From an uncultured Atopobiaceae bacterium (GTDB lineage Bacteria > Actinomycetota > Coriobacteriia > Coriobacteriales > Atopobiaceae): DNA of 43,699 bases. A program made the position numbers and the translations under genes. This document shows positions 15,705 through 24,097 of this stretch, in pieces (position 1 is the stretch's first letter; each line of letters starts with the position of its first letter). The notes below the pieces were generated by a model. It saw only the letters and a list, made by a program, of their open reading frames with translations, was not told where the DNA came from and did no database searches. The DNA is taken from contig CANQNP010000007.1 in NCBI GenBank assembly GCA_947625235.1, forward strand, positions 1-43,699, written 5' to 3'.

Positions 15705-16724
15705 ATGATCGCCATCGTCAAACAGAGCGCCACCCCCGAACAGCTGAACCACCTCATCGCCTGGATCGAGTCGAAGGGCCTCTCCGCCTACGTCTCCGAA
15801 GGGGCGAACGAGACCGTCGTCGGCCTCGTGGGCGACACCTTCTCCATCGACCCCTTCCTCCTGGAATCGATGGACATCATCGAGCGCGTGACCCGCGTCT
15901 CCGAGCCCTTCAAGCTCGCGAACCGCAAGTTCCACCCCGAGGATTCCGTGATCGACTGCGGCTTCGGCGTGAAGATCGGCGGCGGGCACTTCCAGGTGAT
16001 CGCCGGACCGTGCTCGGTGGAGGGCGAGGAGCTCGTGGAGATCGCGCGCGAGGTGAAGGCCGCCGGCGCCACGATGCTGCGCGGCGGCGCCTACAAGCCG
16101 CGCACGAGCCCCTACGCGAACCAGGGCATGGGCGCCAAGGGCCTCGAGATCCTCGCCCGTGCGAAGGATGAGCTCGAGATGCCCCTCGTCTCCGAGGTGA
16201 TGGACCCGCGTGACGTCCAGCTCTTCGTGGACTACGGCATCGACGTGATGCAGATCGGCGCCCGCAACATGCAGAACTTCCCGCTCCTGAAGGAAGTGGG
16301 CAAGACGAGCGTCCCCGTGCTCTTGAAGCGCGGGTTCGCGGCCACGATCGACGAGTTCCTCATGGCGGCCGAGTACGTGATGAGCGAGGGCAACGAGAAG
16401 GTCATCCTCTGCGAGCGCGGCATCCGCACCTTCGAGACCCACACGCGCAACACCTTCGACACGAACGCGATCGCCGTCTGCCACCAGCTCTCGCACCTGC
16501 CCATCGTGGGCGATCCCTCGCACGCGGCCGGCTACACGCGCTATGTGGTCTCCGCCGCGCTCGCCGCCACCGCGGCCGGCGCCGACGGCCTCGAGATCGA
16601 GGTGCACCCCGAGCCCTCCCGCGCGTGGTCCGACGGCGCGCAGGCGCTCACGCCGGCCCAGTTCAGAAACGCCATGCGCAGGATCGCGCTCGTGCGCGAG
16701 GCCGTGGAGATGGAGGACGAGTGA
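15705..16724 (+). CDS. aroF: DAHP synthase, type I-beta
   Basis: A 339-residue enzyme of the first shikimate step: phosphoenolpyruvate plus erythrose 4-phosphate to DAHP. An amino-terminal ferredoxin-like domain (about 1-65) precedes the TIM barrel, the layout of Thermotoga DAHP synthase, where that domain mediates Tyr/Phe feedback inhibition. Metal and substrate residues align one position later than in the Thermotoga enzyme: Cys103 (AGPCSVEG), Lys131 (RGGAYKPRTSPY), His273, Glu299 and Asp310. It is the first gene of the aro run, with a weak GGGACC ribosome binding site. No fused chorismate mutase is present. Confidence 0.95.
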   Translation: MIAIVKQSATPEQLNHLIAWIESKGLSAYVSEGANETVVGLVGDTFSIDPFLLESMDIIERVTRVSEPFKLANRKFHPEDSVIDCGFGVKIGGGHFQVIAGPCSVEGEELVEIAREVKAAGATMLRGGAYKPRTSPYANQGMGAKGLEILARAKDELEMPLVSEVMDPRDVQLFVDYGIDVMQIGARNMQNFPLLKEVGKTSVPVLLKRGFAATIDEFLMAAEYVMSEGNEKVILCERGIRTFETHTRNTFDTNAIAVCHQLSHLPIVGDPSHAAGYTRYVVSAALAATAAGADGLEIEVHPEPSRAWSDGAQALTPAQFRNAMRRIALVREAVEMEDE

Positions 16725-17614
16725 GCGAGCGGGCGGGGATGGATCGCGCGCCGGAGGCGCCCGTCGTCGCGAGGCGCGTGGGCGTGGTGGGACTCGGGCT
16801 CATGGGCGGCTCGTTCGCGAAGGCCTTCCACGAGGCCGGCCTGGAGACGTACGTGTGGAACCGCACCCGCTCCACGCTCGAGTTCGCCCTCATCGAATCG
16901 GCTACCGGCGAGCTCACCGACGACATCATCGGCACCTGCGAGCTCATCGTGCTCACCACCTATCCCGAGCACCTCGTGGGATGGCTGAAGGAGCACGCGG
17001 CGCTCATCAGCGCCTCCACCATCGTCATCGACACCGCGGGCGTGAAGCGCTCGGTGTGCACGGAGCTCTGGCCCCTTGCGCGCGCGCACGGCTTTTCCTT
17101 CGTGGGATGCCACCCCATGGCGGGCACGCAGTACTCGGGCTTCGCGCACTCGCGCGCCACGATGTTCAAGAAGGCACCGATGGTCCTCTGCCCCGATCCC
17201 GAGGTGGACGAGATCGAGCGCCTCTGGACGCTCGATCGCCTGACCGCGCTCCTCGAGCCCGTCGGGTTCGGCTCCTATACCGTGGCCTCCCCCGCCGAGC
17301 ACGACGAGATCATCGCCTACACCTCGCAGCTCGCCCACGTGGTGTCGAACGCCTACGTGAAGAGCCCGCGCGCGCTCGTGCACAAGGGCTTCTCCGCGGG
17401 CTCCTACCTCGACCTCACCCGCGTGGCGCGCTTGAACGCCGCGATGTGGGCCGAGCTCTTCATGGACGACGCCGATAACCTCGTCGCCGAGATCGACGGC
17501 CTTCGCGCCCACCTCGGCGCCTACGCGGACGCGCTGCGCGCAGGGGATCGCGATCGCCTCGAGGAGCTCCTCGCGGAGGGCGACCACGCCAAACGGGAGG
17601 CTGAGGGCAGATGA
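16721..17614 (+). CDS. tyrA: Prephenate (or arogenate) dehydrogenase
   Basis: A 297-residue NAD(P)-dependent dehydrogenase of tyrosine synthesis. The Rossmann motif GLGLMGGS is at residues 24-31 and the active-site segment is GCHPMAGTQYSG. The carboxyl half is the helical dimerisation domain. There is no chorismate mutase or ACT domain. I chose the GTG at 16721, which overlaps the aroF stop (GTGA) and has GGAGG 4 bases upstream; an ATG at 16739 has a poorer site. Whether prephenate or arogenate is the substrate cannot be read from the sequence. Confidence 0.92.
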   Translation: MSERAGMDRAPEAPVVARRVGVVGLGLMGGSFAKAFHEAGLETYVWNRTRSTLEFALIESATGELTDDIIGTCELIVLTTYPEHLVGWLKEHAALISASTIVIDTAGVKRSVCTELWPLARAHGFSFVGCHPMAGTQYSGFAHSRATMFKKAPMVLCPDPEVDEIERLWTLDRLTALLEPVGFGSYTVASPAEHDEIIAYTSQLAHVVSNAYVKSPRALVHKGFSAGSYLDLTRVARLNAAMWAELFMDDADNLVAEIDGLRAHLGAYADALRAGDRDRLEELLAEGDHAKREAEGR

Positions 17615-18729
17615 GCGACACCGCGCGCGAGGAGATCCACGTCCCCGCCGCCTCGAGGGCCTACGACGTCATCTGCGGCAGGGGCATCCTCGGCGAGCTC
17701 GGGGAACGCGTGCGCGGCCTCGTCGGCGGCACCACCGTCTTGATCGTGAGCGATTCCCATGTGTGGCCGCTCTACGGGGAGCGCGTGGCGGATTCGCTTC
17801 GGAGCGCGGGCTTCGCCATCAACATCTTCGTCTTCGCCGCGGGCGAGGCCCAGAAGAACCTCCAGACCTACGGCACCTGCCTCGAGGTCATGGCGCAATC
17901 CGGCCTCACGCGCGACGACGTGGTCGTGGCGCTCGGAGGGGGCGTCGTGGGCGACCTCGCGGGCTTCGCGGCGGCCACCTACATGCGCGGCATCACCGTC
18001 GTGCAGGTGCCGACGAGCCTCCTCGCGATGGTGGATTCGTCGGTGGGCGGCAAGACCGCCGTCGACCTCCAAGGCGGCAAGAACCTCGCGGGGGCGTTCC
18101 TCCAACCCGCGCTCGTGATGGAGGACGTGGACACGCTCGCCACGCTCTCGCCCGCGCTCCTCCAAGACGCCTTCGGCGAGATCATCAAGCACGGGGTCCT
18201 CGCGGGGCCCGACCTCTTCAACGCCGTCGCCCGCGACCCCGTGACGCGCGCCGTGGCGGGGGCGAGCGACTGCACGGCGCTCGACTTTGGCCGCATGGTC
18301 TCGCTCGTGGCGGAGAACGTGCGGGTGAAGCGCGACGTCGTCGTGGCCGACGAGCGGGAGCGCGGCCTTCGCCAGACGCTCAACCTCGGCCACACGATCG
18401 GCCACGCCATCGAGGCGGCGAGCCACTACGCCCTCGGCCACGGCTCGTGCGTGGCGGCGGGCCTTGCGATCCTTAGCAAGGGCGCCACCGCGCTCGGCCT
18501 CACCCCCGCGCCCGTGACGCGCGCGATCGTGCGCTGCATCGACGCCTACGGCCTCCCCACGACCACGAACGTGCCCGCCGAGGCCATCATCGCTCGCCTT
18601 CGCGCGGACAAGAAGCGCCACGGCTCCACCGTGAACGCGGTGATCGTGCGGTTCCTCGGCGAGGTGGAGGTCGTGCCCATGGACGTCGATCGCTTCGCGG
18701 AGCTCGTGCGCGCGGGCCTCGCAGCCTAG
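17611..18729 (+). CDS. aroB: 3-dehydroquinate synthase
   Basis: A 372-residue enzyme converting DAHP to 3-dehydroquinate with catalytic NAD and zinc. The NAD-binding segment is LGGGVVGDLAGFAAATYMRG (about 108-127), followed by VPTSLLAMVDSSVGGKT, a zinc ligand in FGEIIKHG (Glu190) and histidines in LNLGHTIGHAIE and YALGHG. Length is usual. Its ATG overlaps the tyrA stop (ATGA), so the two are translationally coupled. Confidence 0.96.
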   Translation: MSDTAREEIHVPAASRAYDVICGRGILGELGERVRGLVGGTTVLIVSDSHVWPLYGERVADSLRSAGFAINIFVFAAGEAQKNLQTYGTCLEVMAQSGLTRDDVVVALGGGVVGDLAGFAAATYMRGITVVQVPTSLLAMVDSSVGGKTAVDLQGGKNLAGAFLQPALVMEDVDTLATLSPALLQDAFGEIIKHGVLAGPDLFNAVARDPVTRAVAGASDCTALDFGRMVSLVAENVRVKRDVVVADERERGLRQTLNLGHTIGHAIEAASHYALGHGSCVAAGLAILSKGATALGLTPAPVTRAIVRCIDAYGLPTTTNVPAEAIIARLRADKKRHGSTVNAVIVRFLGEVEVVPMDVDRFAELVRAGLAA

Positions 18730-18750
18730 GAAACCACGAGGGAGGCACCC

Positions 18751-20121
18751 ATGGACGTGATCGTTTCCGCCTCATCGCTCTCGGGCACCGTGCGCGCGCC
18801 CGCGTCGAAGTCCATCGCGCAGCGCCTCCTCATCCTCTCGGCCATCGCCAACGCGCCGACCTTCCTCGCAATGGAGCACACCTCGGCCGACATCGACGCC
18901 ACCGTGCGCTGCCTGAGGACGCTCGGCGCACGCATCCAGCCCATGGAGCGGCGCTCGCCCGCGGGCCCCGCCTGCCGCGGCCTTCGCGTGACGCCGCTTC
19001 CCCACGACCCCTCGGGGCGTCCCGTCGCGCTCTCGGACGTGAACCTCGACTGCGGCGAATCGGGTGCCACGCTGCGCTTCCTCGTGCCCGTGGCCTGCGC
19101 CCTGCCCACGCGTGCCCGCTTCACGGGCGAGGGACGGCTCCCCGAACGCCCGCTCGCCCCCCTCGCCCGCGAGCTCCTTCGCCATGGGGCGACGATCGAG
19201 CGCAAGAGCGCGAGGGAGCTTCCGATCGTGGTGGAGGGCCCGCTCACCGGCGGCCGCTACACGATCGACGGGAACGTGAGCTCGCAGTTCATCTCCGGCC
19301 TCCTCCTCGCCTCGCCGCTTCTCGAAGGGGGGCTCGACCTCCACGTGCTCGACCCCTTCGAATCGAAGCCCTACGTGAGCCTCACCGCCGAGGCGCTCGA
19401 GCGCTTCGGCGTCCACGTGCTCTCCGACCGCCTCGACGGCGGCAACGGCGACGCCCAGGCCATCGGCGGTGCGCACTTCGAGCATGCCACGCGCTTCATC
19501 GTGGAGGCGCGCCAGCGCCTGCTCTCCCCCGGCGACATCGACGTGGAGGGCGATTGGTCGCAGGCGGCCTTCTGGCTCGCCGCGGGCGCGATCGGCGCGC
19601 AGGTGCGCGTCTCCCACCTGAACCTCTCGAGCGTGCAGGGCGATCGGGCGATCCTCGCCGCGCTCGCCCTCATGGGCGTGCGCGTGAGCCGCGAGGGCGG
19701 CGTGTGCGAGGCGCAGGGCAAGGGCCTTCGCGGCGCCACGTTCGATCTCTCCGACATGCCGGATCTCGTGTGCCCGCTCGCCTGCGTGGCCGCGCTCGCC
19801 GAGGGCAAGACCCGCTTCTTCGGCGCGCGGCGCCTGCGCCTGAAGGAGAGCGATCGCCTCGAGAGCGTGCGCGCCGCCCTCTCGGCCATCGGGGGCAAGG
19901 CGACCCTCCTCGGCGACGAGCTCGAGATCGAGGGGGTGGACGAGCTCAGCGGGGGCGTGGTGGACGCCGCGAAGGACCACCGCGTCGCCATGATGGCCGC
20001 CATCTGCGCCCTTCGCGCGAGGGGCCCCGTGACGATCCTCGGCGCGGAGTGCGTCTCGAAGAGCTACCCGACCTTCTTCGAGGTGCTGCGCGCACTCGGC
20101 GGCCGCGTGGAGGAGGCGTGA
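18751..20121 (+). CDS. aroA: EPSP synthase (3-phosphoshikimate 1-carboxyvinyltransferase)
   Basis: A 456-residue enzyme adding enolpyruvate to shikimate 3-phosphate. Substrate residues Lys20, Ser21 and Arg25 lie in ASKSIAQR; GESGATLRF, LKESDRL and KDHRVAMM are the other signatures. Slightly longer than the usual 420-440 residues, with the extra in loops near residues 68-90 and about 230. GGGAGG 6 bases before the ATG at 18751; 21 bases separate it from aroB. Confidence 0.95.
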   Translation: MDVIVSASSLSGTVRAPASKSIAQRLLILSAIANAPTFLAMEHTSADIDATVRCLRTLGARIQPMERRSPAGPACRGLRVTPLPHDPSGRPVALSDVNLDCGESGATLRFLVPVACALPTRARFTGEGRLPERPLAPLARELLRHGATIERKSARELPIVVEGPLTGGRYTIDGNVSSQFISGLLLASPLLEGGLDLHVLDPFESKPYVSLTAEALERFGVHVLSDRLDGGNGDAQAIGGAHFEHATRFIVEARQRLLSPGDIDVEGDWSQAAFWLAAGAIGAQVRVSHLNLSSVQGDRAILAALALMGVRVSREGGVCEAQGKGLRGATFDLSDMPDLVCPLACVAALAEGKTRFFGARRLRLKESDRLESVRAALSAIGGKATLLGDELEIEGVDELSGGVVDAAKDHRVAMMAAICALRARGPVTILGAECVSKSYPTFFEVLRALGGRVEEA

Positions 20122-20122
20122 G

Positions 20123-21262
20123 ATGAACACCTTCGGGCGCGTGCTCACCGTGAGCGTCTTCGGCCAATCGCACAGCGCGTCCATCGGCTGCGTGATCGAC
20201 CACTTCCCCGCGGGGCTCGAGGTGGACGAGGCGGCGCTCGCCGCCTTCATGGCGCGCCGAGCGCCGGGCCAGGGCCCTTGGGCCACGAAGCGCAGCGAGG
20301 CGGACGAGGTGCGCTTCCTCTCCGGGCTGAACGCGCGCGGCAGGACGAACGGCGCGCCGATCGCGCTCGCGATCGCGAACACCGACACCCGCCCCAAGGA
20401 CTACTCGGCCATGGGCAAGGTGCCACGCCCCTCGCACGCGGACCTCGTGGCCTGGAGGCGCTGGGGAGACGACTGGGATCGCTCGGGCGGCGGCCAGTTC
20501 TCGGGACGCCTCACCGCGCCCCTCACCGCGGCGGGCGCGCTCAGCCTCCAGTGGCTCGCCGAGCGAGGCGTCCATGTGGCGGCGCACCTCCAGGAGGTGG
20601 CGGGCGTTTTGGACGAGCCCTTCCGCGCGCGCATGCTCGACGTGGAATCGAGGATCGCGCTCGAGGAGCAGGTCTCCTCGCTCGCCGCACGCGACTTCCC
20701 CACCCTCTCCGAGGCGGCGGGCGCCGCGATGCGCAAGGCCATCTCTGAGGCCGCCTCCGAGGGAGATTCCGTCGGCGGGATCATCGAGGTCGTGGCCACC
20801 GGCGTGCCCGAGGACCTCGGTAGCCCCATGGCGCTCGGCGTGGAGAGCCAGGTCTCCTCGGCGCTCTTCGGCATTCCCGCCGTGAAGGGCGTGGAGTTCG
20901 GCGCGGGCTTCGAGGCGGCGCGCATGCGCGGCTCCGAACACAACGACCCCTATACCCTCGATGCGCGCATGGACGCGACGCCCGAGAAGAACGACGCGGG
21001 CGGCATCCTCGGCGGCATCACCACCGGGGCGCCCCTCGTCGTGAGAATCGCCGTGAAGCCCACGGCCTCCATCGCCAAGTCCCAGCGCTCGGTGGACCTC
21101 GAGACCATGGAGGAGACGGAGCTCCGGGTGCGCGGGCGCCACGACCCTTGCATCGCCCCCCGCGCCGTACCGGTGGCGGAGGCCGTCCTCGGCCTCACGA
21201 TCATGGACCTCATGCTCGAGCGCCTCGGGACACGCGCGAGCGAGCCTCGGCCCACGGCCTGA
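20123..21262 (+). CDS. aroC: Chorismate synthase
   Basis: A 379-residue FMN-dependent enzyme releasing phosphate from EPSP to give chorismate. The usual GESHG motif appears as GQSHS (His17 kept), and the RSGGG signature continues QFSGRLTAP where many enzymes have RSSAR. I recall both forms from the clostridial branch of this family. MRGSEHND and RHDPCIAPRAVPVAEA are intact. It starts one base after the aroA stop codon, so it is co-translated. The next gene is 70 bases away. Confidence 0.94.
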   Translation: MNTFGRVLTVSVFGQSHSASIGCVIDHFPAGLEVDEAALAAFMARRAPGQGPWATKRSEADEVRFLSGLNARGRTNGAPIALAIANTDTRPKDYSAMGKVPRPSHADLVAWRRWGDDWDRSGGGQFSGRLTAPLTAAGALSLQWLAERGVHVAAHLQEVAGVLDEPFRARMLDVESRIALEEQVSSLAARDFPTLSEAAGAAMRKAISEAASEGDSVGGIIEVVATGVPEDLGSPMALGVESQVSSALFGIPAVKGVEFGAGFEAARMRGSEHNDPYTLDARMDATPEKNDAGGILGGITTGAPLVVRIAVKPTASIAKSQRSVDLETMEETELRVRGRHDPCIAPRAVPVAEAVLGLTIMDLMLERLGTRASEPRPTA

Positions 21263-21332
21263 ACCCTGCGCTAGCTCGGCGAATTCGCTAGGCTAGCCCT
21301 ACCTTTCCCCGACGCGCGACCAAAGGATTCCC

Positions 21333-22478
21333 ATGGAAGACCTCTCCGACCTCCGCGAGCGCATCGACGCCATCGACGACCAGATCCTCTCGCTCTTCCG
21401 CGAGCGCATGGCCGTGACGGGCGAAATCGCCGCCTACAAGAGCGCCCACGGCCTGCCGGTGCTCGATCGCATGCGCGAGCGCCAGAAGCTCGCCGACGTG
21501 GTCGAGAAGGTGCCCGATGACCTCCGCGACTACGCGATCGTGCTCTTCAACCTGCTCTTCGAGGTGGCGCGAGCCAACGAGGCCTCCCTCTCGCCCATGA
21601 GGGGCGAGCTCGTGGAAAGGATCCGCGCGTCCATCGCCGACACCCCCGACCTCTTCCCGCAGGAGGCCTTCGTGGCCTGCCAGGGCGTGGAGGGCGCCTA
21701 TTCGCAGATGGCGGCCGATCGCTTCTTCAAGCATCCCACCATCGCGTACTTCTCCACCTTCGAGGGCGTCTTCAAGGCCGTCGAGCAGGGATTTTGCTCC
21801 TATGGCGTGCTGCCGCTCGAGAACTCGACCGCGGGTACGGTGAACCAGGTCTACGACCTCATGGCCTCCTACGACTTCCACATCTGCCGCACGGTGCGCC
21901 TCAAGGTGGACCACAACCTCCTCGCGAAGCACGGCGCCACGCTCGAGGGCATCCGCCACATCTACTCCCATCAGCAGGCCATCGAGCAGTGCGCGGACTT
22001 CCTCGCCTCGCTCTCCGACGTGACGGTGCACATCGTGGAGAACACGGCCGTCGCGGCGAAGATGGTCGCCGAATCGGACGACCCCACCCTGGCCGCCCTC
22101 GGGAGCCGCTCGTGCGCGACCCTCTACGACCTCAGCATCGTGAGGCGCGGGGTGCAGGACATGGGCAACAACTACACGCGCTTCGCCTGCATCTCGAAGA
22201 ACCTCGAGATCTACCCCGGCGCGGATCGCACCTCGCTCCAGGTGGTCACCGCCGACGAGCCGGGCGCGCTCTACAAGGTGCTCGCGCGCTTCTACAGCTT
22301 CGACATCAACCTCTCCAAGCTGGAGAGCCGCCCGCTCCCCGACCGCGACTTCGATTACTCGTTCTACTTCGACATGGACTGCCCCGTGAGCGCACCGGAG
22401 TTCTGGCGGCTGCTCTCCTCGCTAGGCGACGTGTGCGAGGAGTTCCGCTACCTCGGCTCCTACTCCGAGGTGCTCTGA
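21333..22478 (+). CDS. pheA: Bifunctional chorismate mutase / prephenate dehydratase
   Basis: A 381-residue enzyme making phenylpyruvate from chorismate in two steps. An AroQ-fold chorismate mutase occupies about 1-90 (LRERIDAIDDQILSLFRERM). The prephenate dehydratase domain (about 110-285) contains ENSTAGTV and the catalytic NNYTRF. A carboxyl ACT domain with the ESRP motif is the expected site of phenylalanine feedback inhibition. AAAGGA precedes the ATG. The 70-base gap upstream holds a GCTAGGCT sequence (around 21287-21294) that might be a weak internal -10 box. Confidence 0.95.
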   Translation: MEDLSDLRERIDAIDDQILSLFRERMAVTGEIAAYKSAHGLPVLDRMRERQKLADVVEKVPDDLRDYAIVLFNLLFEVARANEASLSPMRGELVERIRASIADTPDLFPQEAFVACQGVEGAYSQMAADRFFKHPTIAYFSTFEGVFKAVEQGFCSYGVLPLENSTAGTVNQVYDLMASYDFHICRTVRLKVDHNLLAKHGATLEGIRHIYSHQQAIEQCADFLASLSDVTVHIVENTAVAAKMVAESDDPTLAALGSRSCATLYDLSIVRRGVQDMGNNYTRFACISKNLEIYPGADRTSLQVVTADEPGALYKVLARFYSFDINLSKLESRPLPDRDFDYSFYFDMDCPVSAPEFWRLLSSLGDVCEEFRYLGSYSEVL

Positions 22479-23890
22479 TGGGCGAGGGCGAGGGGGAGCG
22501 CCTCTCCTTCGAACGGGCTCCGGGGCTTCGGCCCGAGGACGAGCGCATCGCCCCCGAAGCCGATGCCGTGGCCGCCGAGCTCGACGCCGAGCGCGACGTG
22601 GCGGAGGCGGCCGCCGAGGGCCAGGAAGAGGCGCCCTTTGGCCTTATGGGGCGCACGCTCGGGCATTCCTTCTCGCCGAGGATCCACGCGCTTCTGGGAA
22701 GCGCCCCCTACGCGCTCTTCGAACGCGATCCGGAGGACGTCGAGGCCTTCATTCGCGAGGGCGCCTGGCGCGGGCTCAACGTGACGATCCCCTACAAGCG
22801 CCGCGCCTTCGAGCTCGCCGACGAAGCGAGCGAGATCGCGTGCAAACTCGGCGCCGTGAACACGCTCGTGAGGCGCGAGGATGGCTCGATCTTCGCGGAC
22901 AACACGGACGTGTTCGGGTTCTCGTGGCTCCTCGATCGCTTCACGAGGCGCGCCTTCGACGCCGAGCCCGCACGCGCGCTCGCCGGCGGGAAGGCCCTCG
23001 TCCTCGGGTCCGGCGGCGCCCAGGAGGCGGTGCGCGAGGTGCTCGAGCGCGCGGGCGCCCGCGTCGTCGTGATCTCGAGGCACGGCCCCGAGAATTACGA
23101 CCACCTCGCGAAGCGCCACGGAGACGCCCTCCTCATCGTGAACACCACGCCGGTGGGGATGTTCCCCCACTGCCCCGAAAGCCCGCTCGCTCCCGGCACG
23201 CTCGCGGAGTTCCCGCAGCTCGCGGGCGTCATCGACATCATCTACAACCCGCTTCGGACCGCGCTTCTCCTCGAGGCCGAGCGCCTCGGCATCGCGAACG
23301 AGGGCGGGCTCGGCATGCTCGTGGCCCAGGCCTTCGCCTCGAGCGAGGCCTTCCAGGGGCGCACGCTCGATCCCGCGCTCATCGAACGCATCCTCGGGCA
23401 TCTCGTGAAGGAGATTCGCAACATCTACTTCATCGGCATGCCCGGTGCGGGCAAGACCGGGGCCGCAAGGCGCCTCGCCCGCCTCATCGGCAGGCCGTTC
23501 GTGGATCTCGACGACACGTTCGAGGTGGCCTTCGAGCGCTCGTCCGCTGACTTCATCCTCGCCGAGGGGGAGGCGGCGTTCAGGCGCGAGGAGACGAAGA
23601 TCCTCGAGGAGGTTTCCCGGCGCCAGGGCCTCGTGGTGGCCTGCGGCGGCGGCGTGGTCGTGCGCGAGGAGAACCTCGTCCTCCTTCGCCAGAACGGCTA
23701 CATCGTGATGCTCGATCGCCCCCTCGAGGAGCTCTCGATGAGGGATCGTCCGGTGAGCGCGGCCAAGGGACTCCGAAGGCTCGCCGACGAGCGGATGGGG
23801 CTCTACCGGGATTGGTCCGACCTCGAGATCGCCTGCACCGGAAGCGCCGAGGGCGACGCGCTGCTCGTGCAAGAGCTCCTCGACCTCTAG
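22478..23890 (+). CDS. aroE-aroK: Shikimate dehydrogenase - shikimate kinase fusion
   Basis: A 470-residue two-domain enzyme. Residues 1-51 are an acidic, Ala/Glu-rich extension. Residues 52-310 are shikimate dehydrogenase: substrate motif LGHSFSP, catalytic Lys107 in NVTIPYK, Asp144 in DNTDVFGF, dinucleotide loop LGSGGAQEAV and NTTPVGMFP. Residues 315-470 are shikimate kinase: Walker A GMPGAGKT (320-327), FVDLDD, CGGGVV (389-394) and the lid RDRP. The enzymes catalyse consecutive steps, so fusion may favour channelling. The ATG overlaps the pheA stop (TGATG). The order AroE-AroK skips the kinase's usual neighbour AroB. Confidence 0.93.
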   Translation: MGEGEGERLSFERAPGLRPEDERIAPEADAVAAELDAERDVAEAAAEGQEEAPFGLMGRTLGHSFSPRIHALLGSAPYALFERDPEDVEAFIREGAWRGLNVTIPYKRRAFELADEASEIACKLGAVNTLVRREDGSIFADNTDVFGFSWLLDRFTRRAFDAEPARALAGGKALVLGSGGAQEAVREVLERAGARVVVISRHGPENYDHLAKRHGDALLIVNTTPVGMFPHCPESPLAPGTLAEFPQLAGVIDIIYNPLRTALLLEAERLGIANEGGLGMLVAQAFASSEAFQGRTLDPALIERILGHLVKEIRNIYFIGMPGAGKTGAARRLARLIGRPFVDLDDTFEVAFERSSADFILAEGEAAFRREETKILEEVSRRQGLVVACGGGVVVREENLVLLRQNGYIVMLDRPLEELSMRDRPVSAAKGLRRLADERMGLYRDWSDLEIACTGSAEGDALLVQELLDL

Positions 23891-23967
23891 GAACCCTCCA
23901 CGACACATTCACGAAGCTCGATGATCACGCTGTCAGATTTGTGCGGATATCGTGGGCTTTCTACCGT

Positions 23968-23996
23968 TTGACCCGCCCGAAGACCGCTCACATACC
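23968..23996 (+). promoter_or_regulatory. Candidate promoter of EIIB-aroQ
   Basis: TTGACC (23968-23973) and CATACC (23991-23996) lie 17 bases apart on the plus strand. The -10 match is only 3 of 6. Transcription would start near 24003, right before the folded leader. The 207-base gap after aroE-aroK is the longest in the aro cluster and is richer in A and T than its surroundings, which supports a separate promoter. Confidence 0.4.
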
Positions 23997-24009
23997 TGAA
24001 TACCCGGGC

Positions 24010-24071
24010 CCGTCGCTTTCATGCGACGGTACACCATGACTATGGCTTTACGCCGTCGCACCCCGTGCGAC
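24010..24071 (+). promoter_or_regulatory. Alternating-stem leader ahead of EIIB-aroQ
   Basis: Four short segments can pair in competing ways. Segment 1 CCGTCGC (24010-24016) pairs with segment 2 GCGACGG (24023-24029) around a 6-base loop. Segment 2 can equally pair with segment 3 CCGTCGC (24053-24059). GTCGCAC (24055-24061), overlapping segment 3, pairs perfectly with segment 4 GTGCGAC (24065-24071) around CCC. The 1:2, 2:3, 3:4 scheme is that of an attenuator or riboswitch expression platform. No T run follows segment 4, so translation control or Rho-dependent control is likelier than intrinsic termination. Confidence 0.5.
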
Positions 24072-24097
24072 CACTTCGCGAGACAGGCGGCCTCACC

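Noticed and set aside
23921..23971. 16-codon open frame upstream of EIIB-aroQ as an attenuation leader peptide
   Set aside because: It contains a single Tyr and no Phe or Trp run, has a weak ribosome binding site, and lies upstream of the likely promoter.
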